The notes: generated by a model not told the origin, from the sequence alone. 64,000 nt of DNA from Heliocidaris erythrogramma (GCA_025617745.1 CM046872.1:992001-1056000), one strand, 5' to 3'. Counted from the stretch's first letter, positions 44,374-55,975 are shown. Numbers and translations: made by a program.

Positions 44374-44898
44374 TTAAGTATTGTTGTAATTCTGCGACTG
44401 GTTATATTTCTTAAATTTTGTTGGCAAATTATTCCATATAACAGGTCCTGAATATGAAATTGATTGTTTCCCCAGATTGGTATTACTGATTGAAAAATTC
44501 AAATTAGATTTATCATTGTTTCTTGTATGATAACAGTGTTCTAGTACTGACAAATAATCAGATAAAATATGAGGCAGACTTTTATATATTATATCATGCA
44601 TAAAAATAACAAGTACATAGCGATATTCTTTGAAAACATCTAACACTTTAAGATCATAAAATAAAGGTGCAGAGTGATATCTCGAACCTTTGAAAGCAAT
44701 TATGCTAAAATTATATAACATGACCATAATTTTTCTTGACACGAGGTGTCTTAATCTTTTACGGTATATTCCAATCGTTTTACTTAGTAAATTGCATACA
44801 TTATCAATGTGTTTCTTCCATGTCAAATTTTCGTCTATACGAATTCCAAGGAACGATGGTGACTCAACTGACTCTAAAATGGTTTTATTAATGAGCAA
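44374..44898 (-). pseudogene. LINE RT C-terminal region fragment
   Basis: The frame reads FLGIRIDENLTWKKHIDNVC, the RT thumb-side motif, then ...RKIMVMLYNFSIIAF followed directly by KGSRYHSAPLFYDLKVLDVF. In relatives (compare the intact stretch at 56377-57009, PHITYGIEVWGG and following) about 40 residues lie between these blocks. This copy therefore has an in-frame deletion. It ends GPVIWNNLPTKFKKY, the usual C-terminal motif. Confidence 0.8.
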
Positions 44899-45013
44899 AT
44901 GACCTGAAATTGAGAAATGTCTTCGTCGATTTGTTTAAATAACATGTAATTAGTTTTTTTTTCGTATTTATGGTAAGTTTGTTTGAGTTGCGCCAATGTG
45001 TAACAGCTTTCAG

Positions 45014-45680
45014 CTAACGGTTAACTTCTGATAAATCAATATTACGTTCATCATGCTTAAATGTATGAAATAGATTAGAATCATCTGCAAATAAGCGAAA
45101 ATTGAAATAATTTGATGAATTCGGTAGGTTTTCAGATTGTTGTCTGTTTGTTAAATAATTCTTAAACCACTCTAACACTATTCCCCGAATTCCGTAATGC
45201 TCCAGGGTTTTTTTTTTAAGAATAGAGTGATTAATTGTATCGAAGACCTTAGCAAAATCGATATATACTGCTACTGGCAAGGTCCCTTCATCAGTAGATT
45301 GAGTAATTTGATTGATCAAATTTATAAGCGAGAGTTTTGTACTATATCCATGTCTAAATCCACACCGATAATTATATAATATTTCTTATTTCTCTAAGAA
45401 TTTCACCACTCGAATATTTACAAGCTTTTCAAACAATTTATCCACAACTGGTAAAACTCTAGCTACATTTAATTTATCCGGGAAGATGCCCGCTGTGAAT
45501 AATATGTTTAGTATATGCGTGAGTGGTTGGCAAACATAATTCTGTGCATATACTAATAGACGAACTGATAAATCATCATATCCACTGGCCTTAGACTGAT
45601 CAAGATTACTTATCACATTTTTTACTTCATAACTTGTTACCGGAAGAAAAAAGAATGATTACCTAAATACCTATTATAAT
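45014..45680 (-). pseudogene. LINE reverse transcriptase core fragments
   Basis: Upstream: VKNVISNLDQSKASGYDDLS ... AGIFPDKLNVARVLPVVDKL. The KKGD..NYRPIS segment normally between VLPV and KLFEKLV is missing. After a stop comes INQITQSTDEGTLPVAVYID then FAKVFDTINHSILKKK, ...EWFKNYLTNRQQ. It jumps straight to LPNSSNYFNFRLFADDSNLF, skipping the CGVPQGS..GPLLF region. The catalytic FADD is kept near 45079-45093. Two clean losses inside otherwise readable frames are unusual for random decay. Confidence 0.8.
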
Positions 45681-45700
45681 CAACGTCTGTATATTCTATT

Positions 45701-46118
45701 TTACTTGCCAAGTTTTTCCCAATATTTGAGAAAAAAAATCGTTGAAAACATTTGCAATATCTTCTGATGAAGAAACCTCAATTGATCAATCAGTTGATCA
45801 ATCAGATTTGTTTTTAATGAGTTTGTGAATTTTATCATTAGTTTTTCCATAACTTTTTTTAAATTCAGGAGTTCATTAATGTGCTCCCATTTAAAAAAAA
45901 AAATAATGTCGTTCTGCTTTGCCATTCTGAGAAATGTAGTTAAGACGTTTCTATATCTTTTATACTTTCCTGGAACCTCGTCATTATATTTAGACTTAAT
46001 TACTTGAGAAAAAAGTTCGTGCTTTCTTAATATTGAGCGCCTAATAGCACGTGTAATCCAAGGTTTATCTCTTTTCTTTAATTTAATATTGTTGGTTTCG
46101 ATAGGTGCATGTTTGTCA
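45701..46118 (-). pseudogene. LINE endonuclease-RT linker fragment
   Basis: It reads VDKHAPIETNNIKLKKRDKP then WITRAIRRSILRKHELFSQV, the conserved KPWIT..I...I linker before RT in CR1-like LINEs. It is in frame to about 45710. Its upstream neighbour is the nested insertion. Confidence 0.75.
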
Positions 46119-46551
46119 ACTGCACCACATCCTCTACGAAAAGGAGGCCCCACACGGGCTGCGGTCAAGGAAGCTCCTCCGCACATTCCTTGCAAATCTG
46201 GAAGAAGCAGAACCTCTAACGTTAGAAATACCAGAGCGGCTCCAGCCTTACTTTGATGCCTGGACATCTCACCCCAGGTTGCAATCTACCAAGAAAGCCC
46301 TGGGTACAACTGAGCAGATTGCAGTCTGGTTTTGGCCGATATGCAGCAACCATGAAAAGATGGGGAATCACAGACTCTGACCTCTGCCCATGTGAACAAC
46401 TACAAACCCATGTACATGTTATCAATGAGTGTCCTGTGATGAGACCCCCATGCCCAATCACAGAGGTAGACAACCCAGACCTGATCACCTACCTCAGTAA
46501 CTGCCAATTTTGACTGATGTGGATGACATACGAGAGAAGAGAAGAAGACAT
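46119..46551 (+). mobile_element. Nested LINE 3' fragment of a different family
   Basis: A plus-strand insertion of about 430 bp splits the host LINE. Its frame (to 46513) reads LSRLQSGFGRYAATMKRWGI and DSDLCPCEQLQTHVHVINEC then PVMRPPCPI. This is the C-x-C..T..H....CP zinc-knuckle-like C-terminus found in several non-LTR families, and it ends LITYLSNCQF-stop. A GAGAAGAGAAGAAG-type tail follows. The host reading frame (..NIFQQFSY / VDKHAPI..) resumes on each side, so the insertion came after the host copy. Flanks CATGTTTGTCAACTGC and CATATGAAAACTGC hint at a degenerate duplication. Confidence 0.75.
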
Positions 46552-46963
46552 ATGAAAACTGCTGAAAGATATTGTAAGCTTCATTTGGGTTAGAGCATCT
46601 GAGCACATCCAGCAATTCCTTATTAATTACATCATTACAGAAAGAATCCAATGAAAAATTGCGAAAGTTTCTGCATGTCACTTTCTTCATAGCCTTTTTT
46701 ATACACTTAAAATTCTCAAAAACAGCGTACAACGGAAAATGATCAGAAACATCAACCTCAATACATCCCGCCCGAATAGGATAGGAGGAAATATTACAGT
46801 AAAAGTGGCCAATTAGAGATGAACTTGTGTTGGTAATCTTTGTCGGATTTGTAATTAGTTGACGTAAACCAAAACTTTCTGCCATGCGTAAAAATTCCGG
46901 GCTATTACAATTAGGGACAATTACAATTAGGGACAAATCAACGAAATTATTTCCACTGAGCAC
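46552..46963 (-). pseudogene. LINE endonuclease C-terminal fragment
   Basis: It reads EFLRMAESFGLRQLITNPTK, TSSSLIGHFYCNI and EVDVSDHFPLYAVF. The SDH motif is the C-terminal catalytic signature of AP-type endonucleases of LINEs (D and H kept). A 15-17 bp tandem duplication (ACAATTAGGGACAATT, near 46908-46938) disrupts the GDFN region just upstream. Confidence 0.8.
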
Positions 46964-48259
46964 AAAAGCATGGTATAATGACTCACCTCCGCTCTTAATT
47001 TGATATCTGATATTCTCTCAATCACCGGTCTGTACTAATTTCACACTGGAAAATACAGTGGCACAGGCATGTTATTTTAGTGGCAAATACAGAGTCAAAA
47101 CTGTGTTCATATCGAAGTGGTCAGTAGCGGATGTCATCAACAAATTCATCACGATGAATACATGTATATCAAAATGAGTCGTGCAGTAGATCCAAAAGAA
47201 AGAAAAGCGTTTACCAAATCTTAATCTAAATAAAAATAAAAATCAAGATTTCGGATGTGTTACATGTTTTCTCAGTGTCTTGTTTCAAAGCGTCCCTTCC
47301 AAGAGGCAAAGATGATGTAAATGAAATGGGATGGATACGGCGAGGAGAAGATTATAGATCGTCCACGCGCCATGATAAAACCCCGGAAGCATGAACTCTT
47401 TTAAAGAACAGGTTCAATTTACAATTGTAATAATACAGCTTGAAGAGTATTATAAGGAATCTTGTTACAATCTGTACACCTCTTCCTGAGTATTGGTTCT
47501 TTCCTCTTCATGTATGTCGATTATGAATGATTGCTGTCAGCAGATGGGGTGTGGTTACATTTCCAGACTGGAAATAAACATTTTTATTGCCCTGTAGAAA
47601 TGTAAAAGTTCTGTATGTGGAGAAAATTTTGAAGTCAACCATTTCTTCATATTGAAATAATCTCCCGTAAATTAACATCGACAATTTATAACTTCAAGAA
47701 ACTCATAAGAAGCTATTTTAATAATCACAGTCATAATGCTGTCTTTTCTTTTTTATCTGTACATAAGGGTAAGACATGGAATATGATTATATAACATTTA
47801 TTTTTTGTCCTCGTTTTTTAAGGATAAGGGGCAACTGCCCTAATGTTCATCACTTCTCTCGGAATACCCCCCCCCCCCCTCCCCATAACATGCTTGTGCT
47901 TTATTTGAGAAATCTTCGAGATATCAACAGGTGGGATGCTGCAAATCTTATAATAACACAAACTAATAGTAATGAATGGTATTTTCTATGATTTTGATAT
48001 TAAAACGATTCATTTTAGAGCTGAAAACATTCACGAACAGCTCGAAGGGATTTATGAGGGAGCGATTTCAATGAATATTTTCCTAATGGACTAATTAGAA
48101 TTTCGAAGCCTACACACATGGTGTTGCCATGTGATTATCATTCTTTTTCCTCCCCCCCCCCCCCCCCCCCCCCCCCAGTGCTACTTACATTCTATAATAC
48201 ATTTCTACAAAACTGTTATATTATTTTTGTATATTATACACCCTGACAATTGTACGTCA
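46964..48259. other. Non-coding stretch with C-runs
   Basis: C-run at about 47868-47880 and a 25-base C-run at 48152-48176. No exon recognised. Confidence 0.4.
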
Positions 48260-48345
48260 TATATGTAGGAACAATATGGGCATTCCCCAATTGTCGAAAA
48301 GATTACTTTGTCGCTATTGTCCGAACCCTGCCCGAAAGGGGCGCC
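48260..48345. repeat. Dispersed repeat fragment (CTATTGTC..AACCCTG)
   Basis: GTCGCTATTGTCCGAACCCT then GCCCGAAAGGGGCGC. Related to 16.2 kb (GCCTATTGTCTGAACCCTGA) and the 21.2-kb arm (CGCTATTGGCAAAACCCTG). Confidence 0.45.
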
Positions 48346-48857
48346 TACTCACCATTATAAAGCCATGTGTTTTAATGTGATAATTTCATGTATTGTGAAT
48401 GTATGGCAAGAGGAAGGAAATAAAATATCATTTAAACAAAAGGTGTTTTGACAAGAGGGAATTGAATGTGATCAACTACATTTTTTTAATATTTATTATT
48501 ATTATTTATTTTTTTACTGCACGTAGTCGCTGTCGTATTTGACAGGTAACATGGATACGAGCATTCAAGATAGACCTACGATGTAAGATTGCTGGGAAAT
48601 ATCTATGGATATTTTTCTCTGAAATGAAATACCGACAAAACGCTATTTCTACGATTATGGATAGTTGCTGATTGGGATACGAAACGCAACATAAGTTCTT
48701 ACACCAAATTTGGGCAGTGACACGTGTTTTTGATTTAACTTGATCGGACTAAGTTGGTGGATTTTCGTGTAAAAAATAATCTCGATTTTGACTGTTTGAA
48801 GCAAAGTGACAAAAAGAAAACACAAGTAATTATATGAATGTGACAAAGCCATTAAAA
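48346..48857. other. Non-coding stretch, nothing recognised
   Basis: AT-rich. No exon seen. Confidence 0.3.
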
Positions 48858-49078
48858 TGAAGAGTTTCTTCGCAAAAACCGATAAGTCCATTTTTGTCAA
48901 ATTGAGATATTTGCAATTAAAGATCAAGAAATATAAAGAGAATAATAAGATTTTTTTTGTGCTACTTTTGAGCAATATATCATTTGAAATGTATTAATTT
49001 GTACTATATGACAGTGGTCTTACTTTAAAATTTTCAAAAAAGGACTAAAAATATCGGTTTTTGCGAACAAACTCTTCA
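48858..49078. mobile_element. 221-bp MITE (TGAAGAGTTT ends)
   Basis: The left end TGAAGAGTTTCTTCGCAAAA then ACCGATA, and the inverted right end TGAAGAGTTTGTTCGCAAAA then ACCGATA, differ at one base over 27 bp. No coding capacity. No confident target duplication in the AAAATGAA-like flanks. Confidence 0.85.
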
Positions 49079-51318
49079 AATGAAAATAAGATCCCACATT
49101 GAATAGTATACATGCAGATAACTATCTATGACAAAATGATTTTTTTTTTCTTGTCAGACAACTTAAAGGGAAATACAACTTTAATGGCAAGTTGTTCCGA
49201 AAGAAAGAGGAAAAATCAGAGAAGCAGATCTGTGAAGTTTGAACGAAATGGGAGGACCAAAAAAAATTATGAATTTTGGAAAGATGTAATTACTACACAT
49301 ATCGAGTTTAAAATTGGCCCTACCGGTAATGTAACTGCGATGTAGTGGCGGACAACTCCACCATATGATCCAACACACAAAATGACTCAAATTCATTATT
49401 TCCTTCAAAATGCATTACTTAATAGTATGGCTGTCTTTCTTGAGGACCTATGACAATATGCTGTCTACAAAAAAATTGGAGTACTACTTATGATATTTTA
49501 TTATACGACAAACGGGAGAGTTGATAGTCAATGTATCACAATCGACTCACAGAACTGCCAATTTGAGATTCGCATAGATTTAGTGAAATCATTTTACAAA
49601 CATTCATATCTTTCTGAATTCCTTGTCCAATTCTTTCAAACTTTTACCTTCCTGTTTTTCTCATGTTTTAGCTTTCACACAAACCTATTATCAACGTTGG
49701 ATTGTCCTTGAATGCTAGTTTTTCATAACTTGTATGGTTGATATTAGTTTCAAATACGTTTGATTGATGTCTTTACGTCATCACGTTTGAATATTTAAAC
49801 CTGGCCATTTCATTTTAAAAATTAGACGGAGGGATTTTTTAAAATCCCTATAACTCTTTAGTACCGCCTTTGAGTTTTGCCAAACTACTTGAATTCATTT
49901 GAAATGAAAAAAATGAAAGACCCTGTCGTATTAAAGACACAGTCTTTGAAACTTTGTTGTCATATCTCCTCTTGTTTTTTTGAAAACCTTTTAGAAACAA
50001 AAGAGATGTAACGCCTGATCGCGCTATGTACGCCTGACATTATGCATGAGCCTTGAAACCACTTGAACCTTACGTTATCTGTAACGCCCACTGGTCTTCT
50101 TTTTCTAAAAGTGCTCGAAGAGGTTTTTACATTAGCGGTATCATATTTTCTTCCTCAAGATATTCTTGACAGGTAAAAGAGACGAAATAAATTCCTGCCA
50201 GACTGTTGGATGAAGAAACAATCTAACCACGATAGTCTTACTTTGTAACATAATAATTGCTTGTTCTGTATTTAGCCACCAACGCTTCATTTAATTTTCA
50301 CTTTTTTCTTTCCTTTTCATCTTTCAGTCTATGCTGAGTGAACCATTCGTTTACGACAAACTATTAATATTATCTTTGAGAGCGACACCACCATTAAATA
50401 AAATAGGGGATGTAGAAATAAAAGAAGAAATAGGAGGGCGTTGCTTGGTATTGACGTCAGACAGTTAATGCTACAAACATTAAATAATAGAATTAGAATA
50501 TAATTATGTTCTATCATGTTTTTGTTGGTGATTAAGGCATCCGTTCATGTTAGATTTAATGTCTGATATTTACGTCATATTTTGAAATATCCGTTACGTA
50601 CCTATCTATGATTTTCTGAAAGAAAACACTATTTTACAATAATGCAAGTAAAATTAATAAATAAATAAATAAAATGCAGAGAGATGCACGAACTGAACAT
50701 TAAAACAATGAATAATTGTGAAGGCGTGATGGGATAAAGACCCAAATCATTAGAATTGAGGGAAACGGTGAATGTTAGATAAAAAATAGGGCTCTGAATT
50801 TTAAAAAGGAGAGATAAAGGCTAGGGTATTACACATAACAAGGTAATATTTTTTCCGTATATGAAAAACAAAAATGTTGTTAATTACACCTACCTATTTC
50901 ATAAACAGAATATTTTCTTTTGCCCCAGGCATGAGCCTTCGCTGATCCTAAGCTTTCGAGTACTCCAAATGCCAAACACCAAAATTTGTCGAATGTGACA
51001 TTCCTGCTCAAAAAACAAAACAAAAAAAACCCCGACATTACCAAGTACTTAAAGTGAAACAATCACCTACTAATAATTTTAGTACAGTTAAAACGTATAA
51101 AATTAACCCCAAGTACGTTACCTGGCCTTCTCTGTGTTCACAGTTAACAACCACTCGGTTCCCCTGAGCAATGTGTTAGAAGTACGGAGAAAATAAAGGA
51201 AACAGAAAAACTCTTTTATTTAGCATGTTTAGAGAGTGTTTATTGCAATATATATTTATAGAATTTCTATTTCAAGCTCATGCTTTTTACATGTATATCG
51301 ACATTGAACACCTAACAT
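49079..51318. other. Non-coding stretch, nothing recognised
   Basis: A short palindrome GGGATTTTTTAAAATCCC lies near 49832-49849. No exon or repeat family seen. Confidence 0.35.
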
Positions 51319-51563
51319 TTTGTGTGAGTGTGTGAGTGTGTGTTTGTGTGTGTGCGTGTGCTGTGTGTGGCTGAGGGTGAGGGGGGGGGGGGGGTGTGTG
51401 TGTGTGTGTGTGGGTTGGTACCCTTTAATGCTAGGCAGGGGCGTAGATAGCTTGGGGGATGGGGGGGGGGGGGGGTATGCATCCCCCAACTTTTAAGGTG
51501 GGGGGGGGGGGAATGAGGGGATGGTGTGTACAAACATCCCCCATGTTTCAGCCCCCCCCCCCC

Positions 51564-51596
<33 letters not shown>
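51319..51596. repeat. Cluster of (GT)n, G-, C- and A-runs
   Basis: (GT)n from 51319, G-runs near 51380-51394, 51461-51475 and 51501-51512, a C-run near 51551-51564, then an A-run of about 30. Frames crossing it are low complexity. It contains GGGGCGTAGATAGC, a variant of the motif near 4.06 and 38.6 kb. Confidence 0.85.
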
Positions 51597-51597
<1 letters not shown>

Positions 51598-52269
51598 GGA
51601 AAATATATATTTCTATGTTGTAGTTAAATATAATTTGCTATATTATATTTATTAATATTATCCAAGTTTATATATTCTTTATTTCAATATAGGTATCAGT
51701 TATTTATGTATAATACTGTAGATTTATATGAATTTATTAATATTTATCTACAATTCTGTCGTTGCTTCTGATATTTCCCGATATATAGTTTTACACTAAT
51801 AGAAAGTGAAAGCCATTTACTTCAAATTATGCAACATGGGTGTTGATCTGGGAGGGATATGGGGGTATAATGATAAAAAAAAAAAAATTCCCTAATATAT
51901 TTTGTGGTGATTTCTTTTTCAAAGCCATAATGCAGAACAATTATTTAGCTTAAAAGTACATGTAATTATTCTCGATTTAGAGGGTTCAGTCGGTAACTTT
52001 CCTTTATAATGCAATTTGTCACACTCATGTTAATAGTAATACTAACAATTTTCAAAATTAAACTGAAAAATATGGTCACTGGAATCGAATGTGGTGGGGA
52101 AAGAGGGAATACATCGTCCCTAATATTTATCGAGGATGATAACCTGTGTCATCATGACCCAACTATACATAGAAGAATGATAAAATGACAATCATAACAT
52201 GTAGCCTTGGTCAGAAGCACCGCTCCGGGGGTTGCATGTGGGCACAGTGCCCCTACTTTCCCTTTAACT
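51597..52269. other. AT-rich non-coding stretch
   Basis: Nothing recognised. Confidence 0.35.
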
Positions 52270-52680
52270 TCTGATAAGTATCCCCATTTTTCTTTCGAAT
52301 AAGTTCCCGTTCCATATTCTTATAAGTGCCCATTTTGATAATACGCCTCATCCTTCACCTTACCTTTGATAACTGTTCCTATTTCAACCGGAGCATTTAT
52401 CCCTTTTAATCCTTTTTATCCCTTTTAATGTCACACTTCGGTCTTTTTTATTTGTAATACATAGGTACTGATTTAATTTGTCTACTTAATAAGAAAATTT
52501 TCCGTTCTTATACATGTCCCTTTTCAGGTGTGATTAGTTCCTCTTTTCACCTTTAATAACTGCCTTTTCTACCTTTTCTACACATTCATTTATTTTTCTA
52601 ATAAGTGTCCTTTATCCCCATGATAAGTACCACGTTTTCCTTTTCCCCATAAAGTACCACGTACCATTTGTGTGCAGTCA
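52270..52680 (+). repeat. Diverged short tandem repeat array
   Basis: Irregular units of about 25-40 bp. Each has a core like AATAAGTGCCC or GATAAGTACC followed by a T/C-rich arm such as CATTTTCCTTTT. At least eight cores are readable between 52275 and 52670. It directly precedes the Penelope-like end. Confidence 0.5.
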
Positions 52681-52690
52681 TTTTATGCAG

Positions 52691-52790
52691 TCCTGATGAA
52701 GATTTTTTGATCGAAAGCTAAACAAATAAAGGAGGACAATAACAGCTACGACCGCCTCATAGTGACATTTCTTTCAATATATATATAGTA
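52691..52790 (+). repeat. Penelope-like terminal fragment with hammerhead-like core
   Basis: CTGATGA (52693-52699), a 3-bp GAT..ATC stem and GAAA (52713-52716) reproduce the strands flanking stem II of hammerhead ribozymes. Such ribozymes are known in Penelope-like element terminal repeats. Stems I and III are not convincing, so activity is unlikely. The following AAAGGAGGACAATAACAGCT and ACGACCGCCTCATAGTGA recur at 29295-29342. Confidence 0.4.
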
Positions 52791-54423
52791 CTTTAGGAAA
52801 ATCATACCCCCCCCACTTGTCCCTCGGGTAGTCATTTTGATCATTTCTTTTTGGGAGGGGTGGGATGGGATTTGGGAGGGGAAGGTTCCGGGGAAGGATA
52901 GTCTTCGGGCATATGTGTCATAGAAGTCAATCATATCAAACTTATAAATTCTATAATTCTCAATATGTTTGGAACCTTAATGCATGGCATGTGTATTGAA
53001 ACACAATAAATCTTAATGATTAAGCATGAAAAATAATGGAAATCTGCGAGTAAAGGATATTTTTAGTGAAATCACATTATTCTCGAAAAGTTACCTGTTC
53101 ACGCAGGCTGCACCTTCTATCCTGTTTCGGATACGATCTGTCGCATCGTAAAAATGCATCTAGGAATTGGCATCAAATCCCAATTTATCAGCTACCTTCT
53201 AGGAAATCTCTCACATAAAATTGTTATACAAGCGGAGAAGTTATATCCCAATAAAAAACGCATTCGCGGGTATGAACAAGCTATATCGCTCTCCTATAAT
53301 ATGTAGTGAAAATCTACAAACTATATTTCTTTCTTCCTTTCTAATTTTGTAGACACAATGACCTTATTTGTTTTACTTATGACAAAGTCTTATTTGTTTT
53401 ACTTATGACAAATCTATTCACAGAGTGTGGTATATAAATGGTTTTTTTTTTGTTCCAATGGTTAAAAAGAAAATCTTCACATCTTCGTCGCCCCCCCCCC
53501 CCTCCCAGTTAAAACTAGATTGATATTTTCGGTTTATATTCACATTCTTTTATCGGTCCGCGTGTGTCACCGTTGTGGAATGACCTAAACATTAATCCCT
53601 CTATCATTAGAGCGAATTTCGTCTTACAAATAGTGGCTATCTTGTCAAAACATTGTCGCGTCTCTCAAAGCATCTTCAATGACATGCATGCATATATTGA
53701 TACTGCCCTCCTTCTCTCTGGCCTTAACAGATAAAAGGACGTTCTGGAAGGTGGACTCGCTGCATTAGTACATGCATCTAGGTTTCTGATATCTAATTTT
53801 TACCACTTCAAATGCATTCGATGCTGCTTCCTTCCCCCTCATACTCCAAGAGGGGAAAAGAGCACAAGGAAGGATGCTAATTTGAAAAACGATTTCGTGT
53901 CAGACAGGTAGGAGCCTTGTTTACTAAAACGAAAGAACAGCAAAGATGATTTTCTTTGATTTGCGCTAACGTATCGTCCGGCTGACTGATTAGAAGGGCA
54001 TCCTTATACGACGTCATTGCCGTGATGAAGAGGTCGGGATACTTTTATTCCATTTGTGGTGTGATCGATGGGAGCAATGGGATAGTTTTTGAAGAGATGT
54101 GACGTAGATCCTTGGCAGGTATATGATAGAGGGTAAAATTCTTCCCCTAAAGTGAGACCTCCATCCAGTCCCGTCGTAGTTGAGATGAAGTTTTGTGAAA
54201 TTGATTATTTCGCATGAGTGTGTGTAGCAACTATGTGCATGTGTGTGTACTAACAGAGGTATACTTGTGTGACTAAATGGACAGTCAAACACAATAGATG
54301 CCTTTATTCCGTCAGGCTTGTGTGGCTTTTTTTGATGCTTGTGTGGCTATTTGAACAATAGAGAGAACAAAGGGAAAGACACACAAGTATATCTGTGTGA
54401 GTAGGTGTGTCTGTCTGTGGGTC
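52791..54423. other. Non-coding stretch
   Basis: A two-copy 25-bp tandem, CTTATTTGTTTTACTTATGA.., lies at about 53363-53411. A C-run is at about 53491-53502. No exon recognised. Confidence 0.4.
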
Positions 54424-54807
54424 TGTTTAGCAGTATGTCCGAGGACATTTTCAGACAGAGAACAACAAAAAAATCATGACAAGAATGGTCCTCGGAAGCC
54501 GGACAATAGTCCTCGAACGTCGAACAATGAATTTGTGCTTTATTCCGTCGACTGTCCGAGGACGAGGAACAATAGAGGAACAATACCTGTCCTCGGAAGT
54601 AAAGCCATGTAGAGCTGCGTTCGTTTAGCATTATGTCCGAGGACATTTTCGGACAGAGAACAAAAAAAAATCATGACAACAATGGTCCTCGGAAGCCGGA
54701 CAATAGTCCTCGAACGTCGAACAATGAATTTGTGCCTTATTCCGTCGACTGTCCGAGGACGAGGGACAATAGAGGAACAATTCCTGTCCTCGGAAGTAAA
54801 GCCATGT

Positions 54808-54814
<7 letters not shown>
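54424..54814 (-). repeat. ~200-bp microsatellite-embedded repeat, tandem dimer
   Basis: Two units, 198 bp apart (GTTTAGCAGTATGTCCGAGG near 54425 and GTTTAGCATTATGTCCGAGG near 54623), sit head-to-tail with only a few bases between. Both match the single unit at 9683-9880 in reverse orientation, with a few differences. (GT)n follows at about 54813-54838. The same CCGAGGAC/GTCCTCGG palindromic words are present. Confidence 0.8.
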
Positions 54815-54838
<24 letters not shown>

Positions 54839-54930
54839 CGTAGGAATATGTATGGGTATGTATGGGTGGATATGGATGTGTCAGGAAGTGTGTGTTCAAG
54901 TAATGTGACATGACGTTAGTCAAACTCATT

Positions 54931-55113
54931 GGCCCGAATTCACAAAGGAGGCTTAAACCATGGGTAAGGTTTAAACCTCCGTAAGCGTACTAAAATAAGC
55001 GTAAATAAGCGCACATTGCCCATGCGCGCGCTCAAAGAAAATATGTTATTGGATCGGATTCCGCGCGCACGTACGCTTACAAACCCAGGAGGGTTTTTTT
55101 GTGAATTCGGGCC
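54931..55113. mobile_element. 183-bp MITE (GGCCCGAATTCACAAA ends, ATT duplication)
   Basis: Ends GGCCCGAATTCACAAA and the exact inverse are flanked by ATT on both sides (54928-54930 and 55114-55116). The interior holds further inverted words (AAACC.., GCGCGC). A 3-bp duplication fits PIF/Harbinger-type insertion; this is inference. Confidence 0.85.
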
Positions 55114-55132
55114 ATTATAAACATGTCCAGTA

Positions 55133-55336
55133 CACTCTAAAAACTGAAGTGTGAAATCGCCATTGAAAGGGGCCGAGGAGAGACCACTTTTTTCGAAATG
55201 GTACATTAAAAGTTTTTATATACCTAATGCAACACTATAAAGGCTGAATCCAGCAGTTAAAAAGCGGCCATTTTGGAAAAAAAGGTAATTCCTCAGCCCT
55301 TTTAAATGGTGATATAACGCTTTAGTTTTTAGAGTG
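55133..55336. mobile_element. 204-bp MITE (CACTCTAAAAACT ends, TA duplication)
   Basis: Left end CACTCTAAAAACTGAAGTGT and inverted right end CACTCTAAAAACTAAAGCGT. Similarity continues inward (CCATT.AAA.GGGC.GAGGA). TA flanks both ends (55131-55132 and 55337-55338). It lies 20 bp from the previous MITE. Confidence 0.8.
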
Positions 55337-55975
55337 TAAAATCGCTATCATATGACATAATTATGTACATATTTTGAGAAATAAATTATTAGGGATGATA
55401 CATTCAATTAAATATTAAATTGTTTACATATCTCAATATAGCTTTTAATGTACAGTTTCATGCTGATACCTGACATTTAGAATTACTTAATCAAATATAA
55501 ATTTAAGGCACTTTGAAGGATGAAGAGTCAGATGGCTGGAACCCCCCACCAAAAAAAAAAAAGTGGATAACGGGGTATTAATGGTTCTATGCATATACAT
55601 GTACGTATACTACCAAAGTAAAAGGAAGTATTTTCTAGGTGTCTTTTTTTTTTTTTAGAAAGCTGTAAAGGGATGGAGAACGATCGACGTAACATCCTAC
55701 CCCCTCCCCGAAATAACTCAAATTCATGTTTGCAAGTTGTTACGTGTTGCTCACTGGCTAATTTGTATTATCCAAAAACGCTTTTGTTTCTTGATTAGTT
55801 TATAAACTCCGACGTCCTTCCTACAAGGTCCTTGCATAAAAATGTGACAACAAGGACGATAGCTAAACAGAGAAAATAGTCTAAAATGAACAATGGATAA
55901 ATAAACTGGACATATCAATGAAAGCTTAAATAAAGTCGAGTTCTGGTCATACAGCAACTGGGAAAGGTTGATCAT
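55337..55975. other. Non-coding stretch, nothing recognised
   Basis: A-run near 55550-55562 and T-run near 55645-55658. No exon. Confidence 0.3.

Larger units (their letters stand above)
44031..46963 (-). mobile_element. Degenerate CR1/Jockey-type LINE, 5'-truncated
   Basis: On the minus strand, going from 46963 to 44374, fragments appear in order: apurinic endonuclease C-terminus, linker, RT fingers/palm, FADD palm motif, thumb and C-terminal region. The 3' UTR ends near GATGAATGAATGATTTG (ATTC-type tail, about 44040). Stops, frameshifts and several internal deletions inactivate it. It is interrupted by another LINE fragment at about 46119-46551. The 5' UTR, ORF1 and the first half of the endonuclease are missing. 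The clade call (CR1/L2-like within the Jockey group) rests on motif style and tail. Confidence 0.85.

Noticed and set aside
51256-51566. Pro/His/Thr-rich open frames on the minus strand
   Set aside because: Translation of (GT)n and G-runs; no complexity outside the repeats.
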